64,000 bases of DNA from Amphiura filiformis (GCF_039555335.1 NC_092629.1:31952203-32016202); one strand, 5' to 3'; shown: positions 1 through 11,842, counted from the first letter of the stretch. Translations and numbers: made by a program. Notes: a model not told the origin generated them from the sequence alone.

Positions 1-230
1 GTCTGACATCGGATACTAATGTAGTTTTTCTTGCACATTGATGTCCAATAATGTGTTTGACATCAGATACTAATGTTGTTTTTCCTGTACATGGGTGCCA
101 AATAGTGTGTCTGACATCGGATACTAATGTTGTTTTTCCTGTACATGGATGCCAAATAGTGTGTCTGACATCAGATACTAATGTTGTTTTTCCTGTACAT
201 GGGTGCCAAATAGTGTGTCTGACATCGGAT

Positions 231-552
231 ATTCTTATTCAATGGGTGCGTCTTGTAAAGAATTCACGTAATTTGATTGGTTTTCGGGTGTATAATATCT
301 CACAATAGTTGATAGTGATATTTGTCAGGGCGCGCGCCGCCACGCAACGGCGGCACGCTTGTTGCTCCTCAATGATCGCGCGATAATGCGTTCGCGTATA
401 CACGTGCGACCACTAAGAACGCGATTCGGCGGCTTAGATGTTCGTGATGGTTTCGTTCATTTAAAACAACGGGGATGTCCTCACAAAAGTAACTTTATTT
501 TTTTGAAAAAGGCAGTTTTTCTCGCAAAATTACATTAAAACTGAATAAGAAT
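231..552. mobile_element. Insertion in satellite with 11-bp inverted ends
   Basis: Non-satellite DNA bounded by attcttattca on the left and its reverse complement tgaataagaat on the right. The interior is GC-rich around 330-440 and has no credible coding frame. The satellite resumes only after the adjoining fold-back at 553-733, so the two may be a single compound insertion. No clear target duplication is visible. Confidence 0.4.
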
Positions 553-733
553 GAGAATAAATGATAGATTTTGTCTTTTGCCTATTCAATATCGTGTCAT
601 AATGGATAGGCTGGCCAATATTTTATCGTAGTGGATACGGCTGCGCCGGCATCCACTACTCAAAATATTGGCCAGCCCATCCATTATGACACGATATTGA
701 TAGGCAAAAGACAAAATCCTATCATTTATTCTC
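553..733. repeat. Fold-back (near-complete palindrome)
   Basis: gagaataaatgatag at 553 is the reverse complement of the sequence ending at 733, and the two arms stay complementary for roughly 80 bases with small mismatches. The loop (around 630-655) itself contains tggat...atcca. Transcripts would form a long hairpin. No coding content. Confidence 0.8.
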
Positions 734-3689
734 TAACTAATGTTGTTTTTCCTGTACATGGGTGCCAAATAGTGTGTTTGACATCAGATACTAATGTTGT
801 TTTTCCTGTACATGGGTGCCAAATAGTGTGTTTGACATCAGATACTAATGTTGTTTTTCCTGTACATGGGTGCCAAATAGTGTGTCTGACATCGGATACT
901 AATGTTGTTTTTCCTGTACATGGATGCCAAATAGTGTGTCTGACATCGGATACTATAAATGTTGTTTTTCCTGTATATGGGTGCCAAATAGTGTGCTGAC
1001 ATCGGATACTAATGTTGTTTTTCCTGTACATGGGTGCTCAATAATGTGTCTGACATCAGATACTAATGTTGTTTTTCCTGTACATGGGTGCCAAATAGTG
1101 TGCTGACATCGGATACTAATGTTGTTTTTCCTGTACATGGGTGCCAAATAGTGTGTCTGACATCAGATCTATAATGTTGTTTTTCCTGTACATGGGTGCC
1201 AAATAGTGTTTCTGACATCAGATACTAATGTTGTTTTTCCTGTACATGGGTGCCAAATAGTGTTTCTGACATCAGATACTAATGTTGTTTTTCCTGTACA
1301 TGGGTGCCAAATAGTGTGTCTGACATCGGATACTAATGTTGTTTTTCCTGTACATGGATGCCAAATAGTGTGTCTGACATCGGATACTAATGTTGTTTTT
1401 CCTGTACATGGGTGCCAAATAGTGTGTCTGACATCGGATACTAATGTTGTTTTTCCTGTACATGGATGCCAAATAGTGTGCTGACATCGGATACTAATGT
1501 TGTTTTTCCTGTACATGGATGCCAAATAGTGTGTCTGACATCGGTACTAATGTTGTTTTTCCTGTACATGGGTGCTCAATAATGTGTCTGACATCAGATA
1601 CTAATGTTGTTTTTCCTGTACATGGGTGCCAAATAGTGTTTCTGACATCAGATACTAATGTTGTTTTTCCTGTACATGGATGCCAAATAGTGTGCTGACA
1701 TCAGATACTAATGTTGTTTTTCCTGTACATGGGTGCGAAATAGTGTGTCTGACATCAGATACTAATGTTGTTTTTCCTGTACATGGGTGCCAAATAGTGT
1801 GTCTGACATCGGATACTAATGTTGTTTTTCCTGTACATGGATGCCAAATAGTGTGTCTGACATCGGATACTAATGTTGTTTTTCCTGTACATGGGTGCCA
1901 AATAGTGTGCTGACATCGGATACTAATGTTGTTTTTCCTGTACATGGGTGCCAAATAGTGTGCTGACATCGGATACTAATGTTGTTTTTCCTGTACATGG
2001 GTGCCAAGTGTGTCTGACATCGGATACTAATGTTGTTTTTCCTGTACATGGGTGCCAAATAGTGTGTCTGACATCAGATACTAATGTTGTTTTTCCTGTA
2101 CATGGGTGCGAAATAGTGTGTCTGACATCAGACACTAATGTTGTTTTTCCTGTACATGGATGCCCAATAATGTGTCTGACATCAGATACTAATGTTTTTT
2201 TTTCTGTACATGGATGCCCAATAATGTGTCTGACATCAGATACTAATGTTATTTTTCCTGTACATGGATGCCCAATAATGTGTTTGACATCAGACACTTA
2301 AGGTTTTTTCCTGAAAATGGATGCCCAATAATGTGTCTGATATCAGATACTAATGTTATTTTTCCTGTACATGGATGCCCATAATGTGTTTGACATCAGA
2401 CACTTAAGGTTTTTTCCTGAAAATGGATGCCCAATAATGTGTCTGATATCAGATACTAATGTTGTTTTCCCTGTACATGGGTGCCCAATAATTATGTCTG
2501 ATATCAGATACTAATGTTGTTTTTCCTGTACATGGGTGCCCAATAATGTGTCTGATATCAGATACTAATGTTGTTTATCCTGTACATGGGTGCTCAATGT
2601 GTCTGACATCAGATACTAATGTTGTTTTTCCTGTACATGGGTGCCCAATAATGTGTCTGATATCAGATACTAATGTTGTTTTTCCTGTACACGGGTGCCT
2701 AATAATTATGTCTGATATCAGATACTAATGTTGTTTTCTTGTACATGGGTGCCCAATAATGTGTCTGATATCAGATACTAATGTTGTTTTCCCTGTACAT
2801 GGGTGCCCAATAATTATGTCTGATATCAGATACTAATGTTGTTTTTCCTGTACATGGGTGCGAAATAGTGTGTCTGACATCGGACACTAATGTTGTTTTT
2901 CCTGTACATGGATGCCCAATAATGTGTCTGATATCAGATACTAATGTTATTTTTCCTGTACATGGATGCCCAATAATGTGTTTGACATCAGACACTTAAG
3001 GTTTTTACCTGAAAATGGATGCCCAATAATGTGTCTGATATCAGATACTAATGTTGTTTTCCCTGTACATGGGTGCCCAATAATTATGTCTGATATCAGA
3101 TACTAATGTTGTTTTTCCTGTACATGGGTGCCCAATAATGTGTCTGATATCAGATACTAGGCCTAATGTTGTTTTTCCTGTACATGGGTGCTCAATGTGT
3201 CTGACATCAGATACTAATGTTGTTTTTCCTGTACATGGGTGCCCAATAATGTATCTGACATCAGATACTAATGTTGTTTTCCTGTACATGGGTGCCAAAT
3301 AATGTGTCTGATATCAGATACTAATGTTGTTTTTCCTGCACATGGATGCCCAATAATATGTCTGACATCAGACACTTAGGTTGTTTTCCTGAAAATGGTT
3401 GCCAATATGTGTCTGACATCAGATACTAATGTTGTTTTCCTGTACATGGGTGCCCAATAATGTGTCTGACATCAGATACCTATGTTGTTTTTCCTGTACA
3501 TGGGTGCCCAATAATGTGTCTGACATCAGATACTAATGAAAGTTATTATACTTAGTTCACTGCGTTGGTAGGATGAACAAAATGTAATATTTCCCCAGAG
3601 CAGCCAGCGCACATGAACTTAACTGAGCATTGCATATGATCGTATGACCTTAAACCTGGCAACCATCAGTCTTAAGTGCTTCCTTATCA

Positions 3690-4249
3690 TTATTTTGACG
3701 ACTTTGCTCCTAATGTTTCTTGGACTTGGACCTTATTTGGGTCATTACCTTTACTGTTCTTATCTTGTACAACAGTCTGACAAAACATTTGTTTGACGGC
3801 AGAACGGAAGGGGCCATGCATGACCGAATAGACGATTGGGTTTAGGCAACTGTTCACATACGGCATAAGTAAACCTACGTTTTTCACCATTGGTTTAAGA
3901 AACAGTTGCTGAGCTATGGTGGCCCGGGCGCTGGCTATAGTGTAGGTTGCAAATAGGATGTAACATGAAACGTATGCGATGAAGACTATCAGTAAGGTAC
4001 GTGCTGTTTGCCAATGGGTACGCCTAATCTTCTCCACAGTCGTCTTAGCTTTCATTTGCGTGTTATTTCGCCATATAAACCAATTATTAGAGTATAGAAG
4101 ATGAAGGTGATGGCGAGTGGCACGCAGAATAACAGAATAGATATGTAGACCATCTTGAAATCGTTGAAAACTTTGCCGAGATCGACTAGCCAGCAAGCGA
4201 AGGGTAATTTACCATGGTAATTCTCGTAGTAATCATCTACGTATTTTGC
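3690..4249 (-). CDS. Class A GPCR, exon 3 (ECL2, TM5-TM7, C-tail)
   Basis: Last exon of a rhodopsin-family G-protein-coupled receptor on the minus strand. The acceptor (tctttta-cag) places the exon start at 4249. The first part reads an extracellular loop and a hydrophobic TM5; after about 4070 the frame changes by one base, and TM6, TM7 with the NPIVY (NPxxY) motif and a helix-8 segment GPFRSAVKQMF follow, ending at the stop at 3690. The C-tail is short and lysine/serine rich. The break lies in cgcaaatgaaagc; it is either a true lesion or a base-call indel. The TM6 CWxP motif is not present. Ligand class cannot be told. Belongs with exons at 5849-6149 and 9374-9767. Confidence 0.8.
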
Positions 4250-5848
4250 CTGTAAAAGATAAAGCGTGTAATGAGGAAATGAGATATTCAGAATGATCCT
4301 TTAAGAGAAAGATGGAGTTCAAGGGACCTATACTTAGGGACTGTCAGTTTCTTCGGAAGGGGAGTCATGAATATATCGGGACCGGAGTCAATTTTTATGA
4401 CCCCCTATCATGGGCTGAAATCTGGGCTGAAATCTATTATGCACTCAAAACCAAACATCACTCAGCTGACAATAACTGTTTTTCAAAAAGACATCGTGGT
4501 ACTTTTGGAATATCACAACTTTGTTATCATAATGACGTTGATATTGCACTGAAATAGTTAAGGTCAAATAAAAAATAAAACATGTTTCACGTCCCCCTTT
4601 TTGAGGTTTCTTCAATTTTATTTTTAATTTTTGAAATTCAGTTATAACTTTTCAAAAAATATGTCTAGGAAGTAGAGATGCTTTCTATAGCCTTGCTAAT
4701 ATACAAGAAACACTTTTTATAAGGTTTTGTGATAGTTAGAGGCGCCTATCTCTCAGAACAACAAATAAAAAGAGGCCTCCTCCTTTTTCCAGGCATTATT
4801 GTATACGATAAAACAGCTCTAATTATGGGTATTTACACCTATTTTGCGATAAAAAATAAAAAATAAAAAGCCCCCTCTTCCTCCTTTTTTTCAAAAACCC
4901 GGACGTGAAACATGTTTTTTATTTTACTTGACCTAATTAAAGGGAAAGACCCTCATCAAAAACACCCATTTATAGTCGTATTTCATTGTCCTTCCAGTAA
5001 CTTTTTTCTTTCACATACTTTTTATTCCACAAAAATCGCAATTACGGTTCCCGAGAAATTTGAAGTGAAGCATCTTGCGCAATAAAATGTATTATACTAT
5101 TTGTGTATTTTATTGTTTTTCAAGCAGTGATATTTATTATGTATTTTATTGTTTTTCAAGTGGCGATATTATAACAATTTTACAGTAAAAAATCTGTATC
5201 TCAAAAAGCAAATAAACTTTTATCATGTTATCTTCACAACAAATTGTCATACATTAAGTGCCTGCCTGCTTTTTTACATGTTGCATGTACAAATAAGTTT
5301 TCATCTAATTTGCATAAAAAAATAAAAAGGTGTTTCAAGATATAAATGCACTTTTCCCAAAATGAAGATTTTTAACCTTAAAATAGTCAGTGGACCCCAT
5401 TTTTTAATGTATTTTTACGAAATTTGCCCAGAATATACGTCCGGCCAATTGTCAAAAAATGTTGGAGTCAGATTTCCTGATTTTCCCCCAATGTTTTTTA
5501 TCTTAGGCCATTTTTATCCAAAAAAGTCCTTTTTTTTAGTGTTTTGTGTTTTTTTGCCATTTTTGACCAAAATAAAGTTGTTGGTTTTTTTAAAAACTGA
5601 CTCCACCATTTTTTCAACATGACTATTCTCTTTCATCTAAAATAAAAACCAAGTTTCTAGCTCATTTTTGTGGTTCCAAAGACTATTTTGAAATTTGACA
5701 TCTTCAAATCCAAGATGGCCGCTAATTAAATAGGCAAATTAGGTGATTTTTTTTTCATTTTATTGACCCAAATGTCCTACACACCAAATTTGGTAATTAT
5801 ATATAGCACCTTTATTAAAGAAAAAGTGATTTTGATGTTAGCACTTAC
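4250..5848. other. GPCR intron 2
   Basis: AT-rich non-coding DNA between a GTAAGT donor (exon 2 end at 5849) and a polypyrimidine-CAG acceptor (exon 3 start at 4249), minus strand. It carries a Harbinger-like MITE at 4562-4933; the rest (4934-5848) shows only low-complexity T-rich sequence and no coding frame I can support. Confidence 0.7.
4562..4933. mobile_element. Harbinger/PIF-like MITE, TSD TAA
   Basis: Terminal inverted repeats of about 33 bp begin GGTCAAATAAAAAATAAAAC on the left, with the complementary sequence on the right ending ...TTGACC. Flanked by TAA at 4559-4561 and 4934-4936. A 3-bp TWA duplication with GG-starting termini is typical of PIF/Harbinger derivatives. 372 bp, no transposase. 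Confidence 0.75.
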
Positions 5849-6149
5849 TCGAAAATTCCAAGCACATGGAATAGCAGCAAGAAATGCGGCGATCCATACA
5901 ATGATAATGATGCGTACGGTGCGTTTGGTGGCGTACATGTATTTACTCCTGAACTCCAGTGGTCTTACAACGGCAAGAAATCTATCATAAGCAATAGCAA
6001 CACTAGTAAAGATAGTGCTGTTAAAGCCTAGAAATCTTGCAAATCTGTGAAGCCAACACTGGGCATGATAACGCCAAAGATAAGGCCACGTCTGGGGAAG
6101 AATTCTGTGATGTGCATTACAACGACGACGAGTAATATGAAGAGATCAC
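5849..6149 (-). CDS. Class A GPCR, exon 2 (TM2-TM4)
   Basis: Minus-strand exon starting after a ...gttgttag acceptor at 6150 and ending at a GTAAGT donor at 5848. It begins GDLFILLVVVV (TM2; the D is the conserved TM2 aspartate), then after a one-base break near 6095 (in a ccccag context) continues with the TM3 cysteine, a TM3 end reading YDRF (DRY-like, Tyr replaced by Phe) and TM4. The split glycine codon at the exon 1/exon 2 junction matches in phase, which supports the gene model. The frameshift would abolish the receptor unless it is a sequencing error. Confidence 0.78.
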
Positions 6150-6367
6150 CTAACAACACAGAATCATAAAGAGAAAATGTGAAATAACAACTTTTAAGAG
6201 ATTTTGACAAAACATTTGCAAACTGTTCGACTCCGAGAGAGGGGGAAAGTATTCTTTCGGTCGGGGTTGTTCCATCTTTTGCACTTACCCACTTCTCACG
6301 TCTGTCAAAGGGGACACCCTCGCGGCGAAATCCCTATTGGTTTGTACAGGGCCTTTCAGTTCAAGTC

Positions 6368-7052
6368 CACACTCATAGAAATTGTTCGTTGGCATTACTC
6401 AGTAAGTTGATGTAAGTCGTTGCGTCAACTTTCCGAGTAATGCCAACGCGCGTACAATTTTGCGTAACGCTGACTCGATATCATTATGTTGGTCGCACCG
6501 AGGCTCATTTGCACTTACTTTATTAAGTTGTTACAACACAGAAAATGAAACTAGCCTAGCATAATTTTCTAGATGTGTGCTATAGTATACAAAAATTTGC
6601 ACTGATTACAAAAATAAATATTTGAATACTGCTAATTGTGCAGAAAATGATCCAATTACGTGAATTAAGTAACAAAGTACCAAATTGGAATAACTCAAAA
6701 CAATAAGTACCAGTAACTTAATATGAACGAGTTACATCAACTTACATGTTGAGTTACAATAACTCAACTAATTGGTTCTTTGAACCGTGTTTATTTTTTT
6801 AAAGTTCCCTGAACTTGAATTCAGAAGTTGGCATTACTTAAAAAGTTGACGCAACGACTTACATCAACTTTCTAAGTAATGCCAACAAAGTTGATTAGTT
6901 GACGGAACGTTTTGAGCTTTTTCAGCATTTTTTAAGTTCGGATAACTAAAATGAATTTTGTTTTGGCAACTTTACACTATTTTTGAGTTGTCCAAACTTA
7001 CTCCTTTTGAATTGCGCCAACAAGGCGAACAAGTCATTTCTATGAGTGCATT
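6368..7052. mobile_element. Non-autonomous inverted-repeat element
   Basis: Outer imperfect inverted repeats: cactcatagaaattgttcg near 6369 and its complement near 7033-7051. Inside each end a second inverted motif (ttggcattact ... agttgatgtaagtcgttgcg) appears at 6390-6445 and, inverted, at 6830-6892. About 680 bp; the middle is rich in 'agttac/aacttac' short repeats. No coding content; superfamily unclear. Confidence 0.55.
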
Positions 7053-7320
7053 TTCTCAGCACAGAAAATACCAATTAGCCTAGTCGTTGGTAATTATTAG
7101 CTAAACGGTTGTTTATGCCTGAGGGGCCGCTCGCCCGTTCATACATACCAGAACATTTTGTGATTCTTATTTCATCAAAATAATAACAAAAAATTACATG
7201 TAACATTGTTTTTTAAAAAAAACCGGCGATTTCACATCCGGGACGCGTAATTTCTTTCTGCAACCATAATGGGCCGCAATATATCACTAACCGCATAGTC
7301 CGAGGCAAGGTTCATTATTG

Positions 7321-7455
7321 TCAGGGTTAGGGTCTTAGGGTTAGGGTCTTATGGTTAGGGTTAGGGTTAGGGTTAGGGTTAGGGTTTAGGGTTTAGGGTT
7401 AGGGGTTAGGGTTAGGGTAAGGGTTAGGGTTAGGGATTAGGGTTAGGGTTAGGAT
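7321..7455. repeat. Interstitial telomere-type (TTAGGG)n array
   Basis: About 20 units of ttaggg with variants (tcttaggg, tttaggg, gtaaggg). The array is internal to a transposon with intact ends and target duplication, so it marks a mobile cassette rather than a chromosome end. Confidence 0.92.
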
Positions 7456-7549
7456 TATATTCGTATTTATTATACTAGTAATAGTGTATGCAGTTTATTC
7501 CGTAATCAACAAGTATCATAAACAAACACCTTTCTGGCACAACGAATCA

Positions 7550-7615
7550 TAGCACAGTCGTGTAGGCATTAGACTATGGATACAAAGGTTGTGGGTTCGA
7601 ACCCCAGGTAAACCG
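7550..7615 (+). ncRNA. tRNA-like (SINE-head-like) sequence
   Basis: tagcacagtcgtgtaggca resembles a pol III A box/D-arm and ggttgtgggttcgaacccc is a canonical B box/T-arm. Spacing (about 35 bases) suits a tRNA-derived pol III promoter. The acceptor stem is not convincing, so a tRNA pseudogene or SINE head is more likely than a functional tRNA. Confidence 0.5.
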
Positions 7616-8657
7616 TTATAGAATTTTAATTCTATCGATTTCTTTTTATTTTATTAAGTAAGAGGAAATAATAATGGTAATAAACTCGTGTTATATCTAG
7701 CCTCATAGGCCTATTAATTACATGTATGTACTATGTGTTATCGCATTGCGGCCCATTATGGTTGCAGAAAGAAATAACGCATCCGGGACACCGGGCATCC
7801 GGCTCTCGACCAATCACGCGCCCTGTTATATAGCGTGTATGTATGAACCTATATATAACTCTCTAAGACATGACAACACTAGTGGGAATTCCAATTGAAT
7901 GAACCATCATGCAGTTATTGTTAACTATATGTATGCACACAACACAGGGGCACTCACAATAGGCAATTGAACCCTACTGGTAGCGCTGTGTTGTAGCTAT
8001 ACGGGTTGAACTAGTTAGTATCATATATCAAAAAGTATAAAAGCTATGATTTTAGTACTTTCTCTATGTTTCAATTACTTATTCTTTTCCAAATATCTGA
8101 ATCTTCAACCCGGTACAAGCTTTAATAACGGGGAACATACATTTTTATTAAAAAGAAATCCTACCATCTATCCAAACTCGCCGTGTTATTCCAATGCACA
8201 TTTTACTTCACCGGGCAGCCATTTTTTGATCGTATTTTGAAGATTGGTGTCATAAAACCGTCATAGGTACAAATTTAGTACTTTCTGTCAATCAATTAGG
8301 CCTATGGCTTATTCTCTACATGTCAATCTTTAAATAATTGGCATAGTCCTTATAATAACGGTGGTCCGCCTTGATGAGTAAATGACAGCAAACAGCTGCA
8401 AACCAGTGAAAAATATCCCAAAACTCGGTCAGTGGAGATACGCACGTATAGGCCTACATGTCAATAGAGTCATTATCGATTGGATTAGTCGTCCGTAGCG
8501 GACAATTCGGTCGCTCATTGGATCAATATTATCAGGTGGGAATAAATTTGCATTGGACAATAGATTACTATATAATGGTTTAGTACTGCATATATCGGTT
8601 TAATCTTCAATAGGCCTAAGCGGTTTATGGCTGGAAAGGTCACGGTGAATCAGGACC

Positions 8658-8846
8658 GCGACACTCCGGAGGACAGCAGAGGACAGAAAAATGTGACTCT
8701 CCTGCTAGTCTCCTACACAACCAGTTAATTATGTTTTTGTTCATACCGCATACAGTCTGGCCCGCGCCCGAGACTAGCAGGAGAGTCACATTTTCTGTCC
8801 TCACATCGGTATAGGCCGTCTGCACGTTAATTGTACGGAGTGTCGC
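8658..8846. mobile_element. Small inverted-repeat element with inner hairpin
   Basis: gcgacactccg at 8658-8668 and its complement at 8836-8846 bound a segment that contains a second inverted repeat of ~33 bp (8680-8712 and 8770-8801, aggacagaaaaatgtgactc...). MITE-like; no coding content. Confidence 0.55.
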
Positions 8847-9132
8847 TTCTCTACCTTTATTTTCTCTGGGTGAATTCGCCGTGGACGTAAGTGCACTATG
8901 CGCAGCTTTCAATAGCGTGACGAACATTTACGTACACTGTGCGATATACGCCAGCGTGTGCGACTGTGCGCGGAAGTGAATCCAGCCATGCTCGTGATTG
9001 GTTAGCATTGTATCCAAGGTCGTGCGTTCGCGTTGTAGTTCGAAATACGCGATGCACAATCGCGTTTGGATCGAGTACAACTGTTGAAAGCTGCGTTCAT
9101 TCAATTGGAATTCCTACTATAGTCAGCTTCTA

Positions 9133-9298
9133 ATTCAGTATCGAAGTTACGTAATGTTACTATGTCAACGGGATCACGCGCTTGAGTTATGAACCACGAT
9201 CGAAACAATCACCACACAAAGTATATGGCACTTGAAGGCATATCAAAATAGCGTGATCCGGTAACCAAGAGAATTACGTAACCACTTCGATGCTGAAT
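9133..9298. mobile_element. MITE, family member 1
   Basis: About 166 bp with imperfect inverted ends (attcagtatcgaagttacgtaa / its near-complement at 9277-9298). A second copy in the opposite orientation lies at 17613-17779 with high identity along its whole length, confirming a dispersed family. Confidence 0.75.
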
Positions 9299-9373
9299 AG
9301 TAGGCATAATACCCAACCTGGGAAGGGAAAAAAGGGAAAAGAAACAAATATTATAAGAACCTTGTTCACATAC

Positions 9374-9767
9374 CTATGGCTAAGTTGATGATGTAAAGTG
9401 CGGCATTGGATTTCCGATTTCGCTTTTGCAAATAAACAGCCAACACCAGAGCATTGCCAAGAACTCCCAAGATCGCAACGGCAAGAAGAAACGGCACCTC
9501 AAATTCCACATTATTCCAGGCAATCTTTATATCAGAATCACCAAAACCAGTTGAAGATGTGATGGTTGAAAATGAATCTTTGTCATCAACCAAGATCTTG
9601 TCAAAAATTGAGACGGTGGAAACCACTTCATTTTCAGAAAAATCTGTAGTTGTAGTCGGAGTATTTTTGGCACTAGTCGAAAGATGTTTGAAATCAGTTG
9701 TTGCTAATGCCATGATAACGTTGCACAATAGGACTCTGATCTTATGACTCTTTCCAGTGCCTATCAC
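9374..9767 (-). CDS. Class A GPCR, exon 1 (N-terminus, TM1)
   Basis: First coding exon of the receptor on the minus strand. A Ser/Thr-rich extracellular N-terminus of roughly 80-100 residues precedes a hydrophobic TM1 (VPFLLAVAILGVLGNALVLA, containing the conserved GN) and the first intracellular loop QKRNRKSNAA; the exon ends in NLAIG with a GTATGT donor at 9373. Two in-frame methionines (9767 and about 9713) could be the start; there is no obvious signal peptide, so the choice is open. Joins in phase to the exon at 5849-6149. Confidence 0.78.
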
Positions 9768-10083
9768 AACTTTTATAACGATCTATTCAACTGAACCTTA
9801 CATTGTTATATCATTTCCCTGGTTATATGATCGGATATAACTAATTAATATTCATTGTGATTGAAAATAATTGATACGCCTTTGTGCGATAGCTCATGTA
9901 ACAAACGGCATAGCAGAAATACAGGGTGTCCCAGAATGATCTATACCGGGAAATGGGAATTGTTTTAGGTATGAATAGCATTACTATTGGTGGCATTGTT
10001 TTGAATTAAAGTGCTGTATATTTAGCTTTCTTTTTGAATTTTAGATTTTTAAATTGGACTTTCTAATGTCACAGAATAAGTAG

Positions 10084-10290
10084 GTGACATGTGTACAGTG
10101 TATCATTGCATTGCACATATATTGTACCTTTATTCAACCTTATTTGAACTATGGAATATTGATTTGGGGAATCACGTGCAAAACATATTTGGATAAAATT
10201 GTGAAACTCCAAAAATTGGCGATACTGACAGTAGCCAATAGTCATTACAGAAGTCATACAGCCCCCTTGTTTGCCAAATATAACATTTAA
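10084..10290 (+). pseudogene. Non-LTR reverse transcriptase C-terminal fragment
   Basis: A 68-residue frame with the post-RT signature of Jockey/CR1-type elements: FIQPYLNYGILIWG (usual R-P-x-L-E-Y-x-x-x-x-W region), KLQKLAI, and SHYRSHTAPLFAKYNI. Truncated at both ends; ends at a stop at 10290. A dead fragment. Confidence 0.65.
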
Positions 10291-10346
10291 GCAAACAATG
10301 ACACCTATAAATAATTGGGAGTTTTTATGTATAAGTACAGTATTAA

Positions 10347-11289
10347 AGGGCAGGTCTATTGCAAAAACAAGTTTATCTCTATGCGAAGAGAATAATTATT
10401 ACATTACAATTTGACACTTGCTGCAATTTTTTTATGCGTATTTCTCCTGAAAAAGGAGAAATTGTGTGGGTGAAGTTCAGCCTCGTACGTGTTCTTCCTC
10501 CGTTTTAAGCGTACGTGTTCTCCCCCCGTTTGGCTGATGACGTAGGTAAATGAAGCGGACACTATAATAATCATGTTCTCGTCATACAATCAAAATCACA
10601 ATCACTTTGACAAGTTTGACATTAGCAACAATGAGTTGTACTATCATTTACCATAACAATGCTGCATAACAATAACAACTATTGTTCTCATTTCGGGAAC
10701 AAAGCTCACACAGTATTGTTACTATGCGTTTGCTTTGTAATATTTCATCCAACTGAAACTATAATAACTATAGCAGTGCAATATACAGGGAAATCAGATA
10801 CATGAGTTTGTGGACTTAAAACGGTTTATATGCTAGTCTCAGATGAAATTCTAAGCTCAAATTATGTATTTATTTTTTAGGCCCAATATTTCTCATGATA
10901 TTGATATACATATAAATTATAATATCACAATTTACAAAAATATATATATAAAAAGAAGCGGCTGATTTTATCCATATGTTTAAAAACCATTAAATTTGTT
11001 ATACTTAATTTGGAGTTTTTTTCTGTGAACAACAACAGTATACCGGTACGTTCTGTCCATTGAGAGAGTTTATAGTCCCTTTTCTCAAAGCAGGCACGCA
11101 CGTCTCATTTCATGACGTCACTTTTTTCTAGCCCAAATCTGTCTCGTTCGAAGGAACTCACCGCTTAAGTTGGTTTTGCGGAATATCAATTTTAAACGTC
11201 TTATTTTCTCAAAAAAGAAGTCATTTTCATTGTCCTCATAATATTAGCTTGCCAATAATATGATGATGTTTTTGCAATAGACCTGCCCT
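10347..11289. mobile_element. TTAA-duplicating element (piggyBac/Kolobok type)
   Basis: Inverted termini AGGGCAGGTCTATTGCAAAA / complement at 11268-11289, flanked on both sides by TTAA (10343-10346, 11290-11293). 943 bp, no transposase frame; non-autonomous. Interior is AT-rich with no gene. Confidence 0.75.
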
Positions 11290-11764
11290 TTAAAGAAATT
11301 ACCGAGCTTATTTGACAGCTTATTTACCCAATTACCCTACGATCTAATATTCATGATTACCAAACAAGAAACGCTAATTATTATTAAACTAAACCAGGGT
11401 TTTCACCGATCACGCTGTCCGTACACATGGTACAGCTGGTCCTATATGGAACTCATTACAAAAATCTTTAAGAGCGTCTTATTCAATGAAACATTTCCGG
11501 AACGTGTACAAAAGACACTTTAATTTCAAAATATGATTAATTGACGAGCATTGTAGTTTTTTTTGTTCTTGTTTGTATGTTTGTTTGTTGTTTTAATTTT
11601 TATCATTTGCTTTTGCGTTAGTTCTGTTTGGTAACTTTTCTGTAAAAGGGGGTGGCTACCTCTGGCCTTACTGGCCTTTCTGCCATCTCCTCCATGATTC
11701 TTTGATGGTATTTTGATGTAATGATATTTTAGTGCGTATTTTGTATTTTTATGTGAATTGTTGA

Positions 11765-11842
11765 AATGAATAAATGAATGAAAGAATGAATGAATGAATG
11801 AATGAATGAATGAATGAATGAATGAATGAATGAATGAATGAT
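11765..11842. repeat. (GAAT)n microsatellite
   Basis: Tetranucleotide repeat gaatgaatgaat with about 17-19 units, with minor variation at the left edge. Confidence 0.95.

Larger units (their letters stand above)
1..3535. repeat. 54-bp tandem satellite (interrupted)
   Basis: Dozens of head-to-tail copies of a 54-bp unit built around tactaatgttgtttttcctg, then a short palindrome-like tgtacatgggtgc and a gtgtctgacatcgga linker. The unit is a multiple of 3 and lacks stops in one frame on each strand, so long spurious open frames (18-residue periodic) appear on both strands; these are not genes. Copies are homogeneous at 740-2150 and more diverged at 2290-3535, where variants with aggttttttcctgaaaatgg recur as a higher-order unit. 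The array is broken by unrelated DNA at about 231-735 and starts beyond the left edge of the window. Confidence 0.95.
7245..7780. mobile_element. MULE-like element (9-bp TSD) carrying TTAGGG array
   Basis: Ends GCGTAATTTCTTTCTGCAAC... and its complement ...GAAATAACGC form ~37-bp inverted repeats; the flanks show the identical 9-mer ATCCGGGAC at 7236-7244 and 7781-7789. A 9-bp target duplication is characteristic of Mutator-like elements. The interior holds an interstitial TTAGGG array (7321-7455) and a tRNA-like sequence (about 7550-7615). 536 bp, no transposase. Confidence 0.75.
6150..9373. other. GPCR intron 1
   Basis: 3.2-kb intron on the minus strand between donor G|GTATGT (9373) and acceptor gttgttag (6150). 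It is mostly transposon-derived: elements at 6368-7052, 7245-7780, 8658-8846 and 9133-9298 are listed separately. Stretches 7790-8650 and 8850-9130 show no coding frame or RNA gene I can support. Confidence 0.65.

Noticed and set aside
51..3298. Repetitive open frames across 1-3300 as a repeat-protein gene
   Set aside because: They follow from a 54-bp unit lacking stops in both strands; copies with indels break the frame freely and there is no start or splice context.
4312..4557. 81-aa frame in GPCR intron 2
   Set aside because: No domain; two overlapping frames equally open and no splice context.
7321..7455. Chromosome end or telomere
   Set aside because: Array is short, degenerate, flanked by a 9-bp target duplication and transposon ends, with ordinary sequence on both sides.
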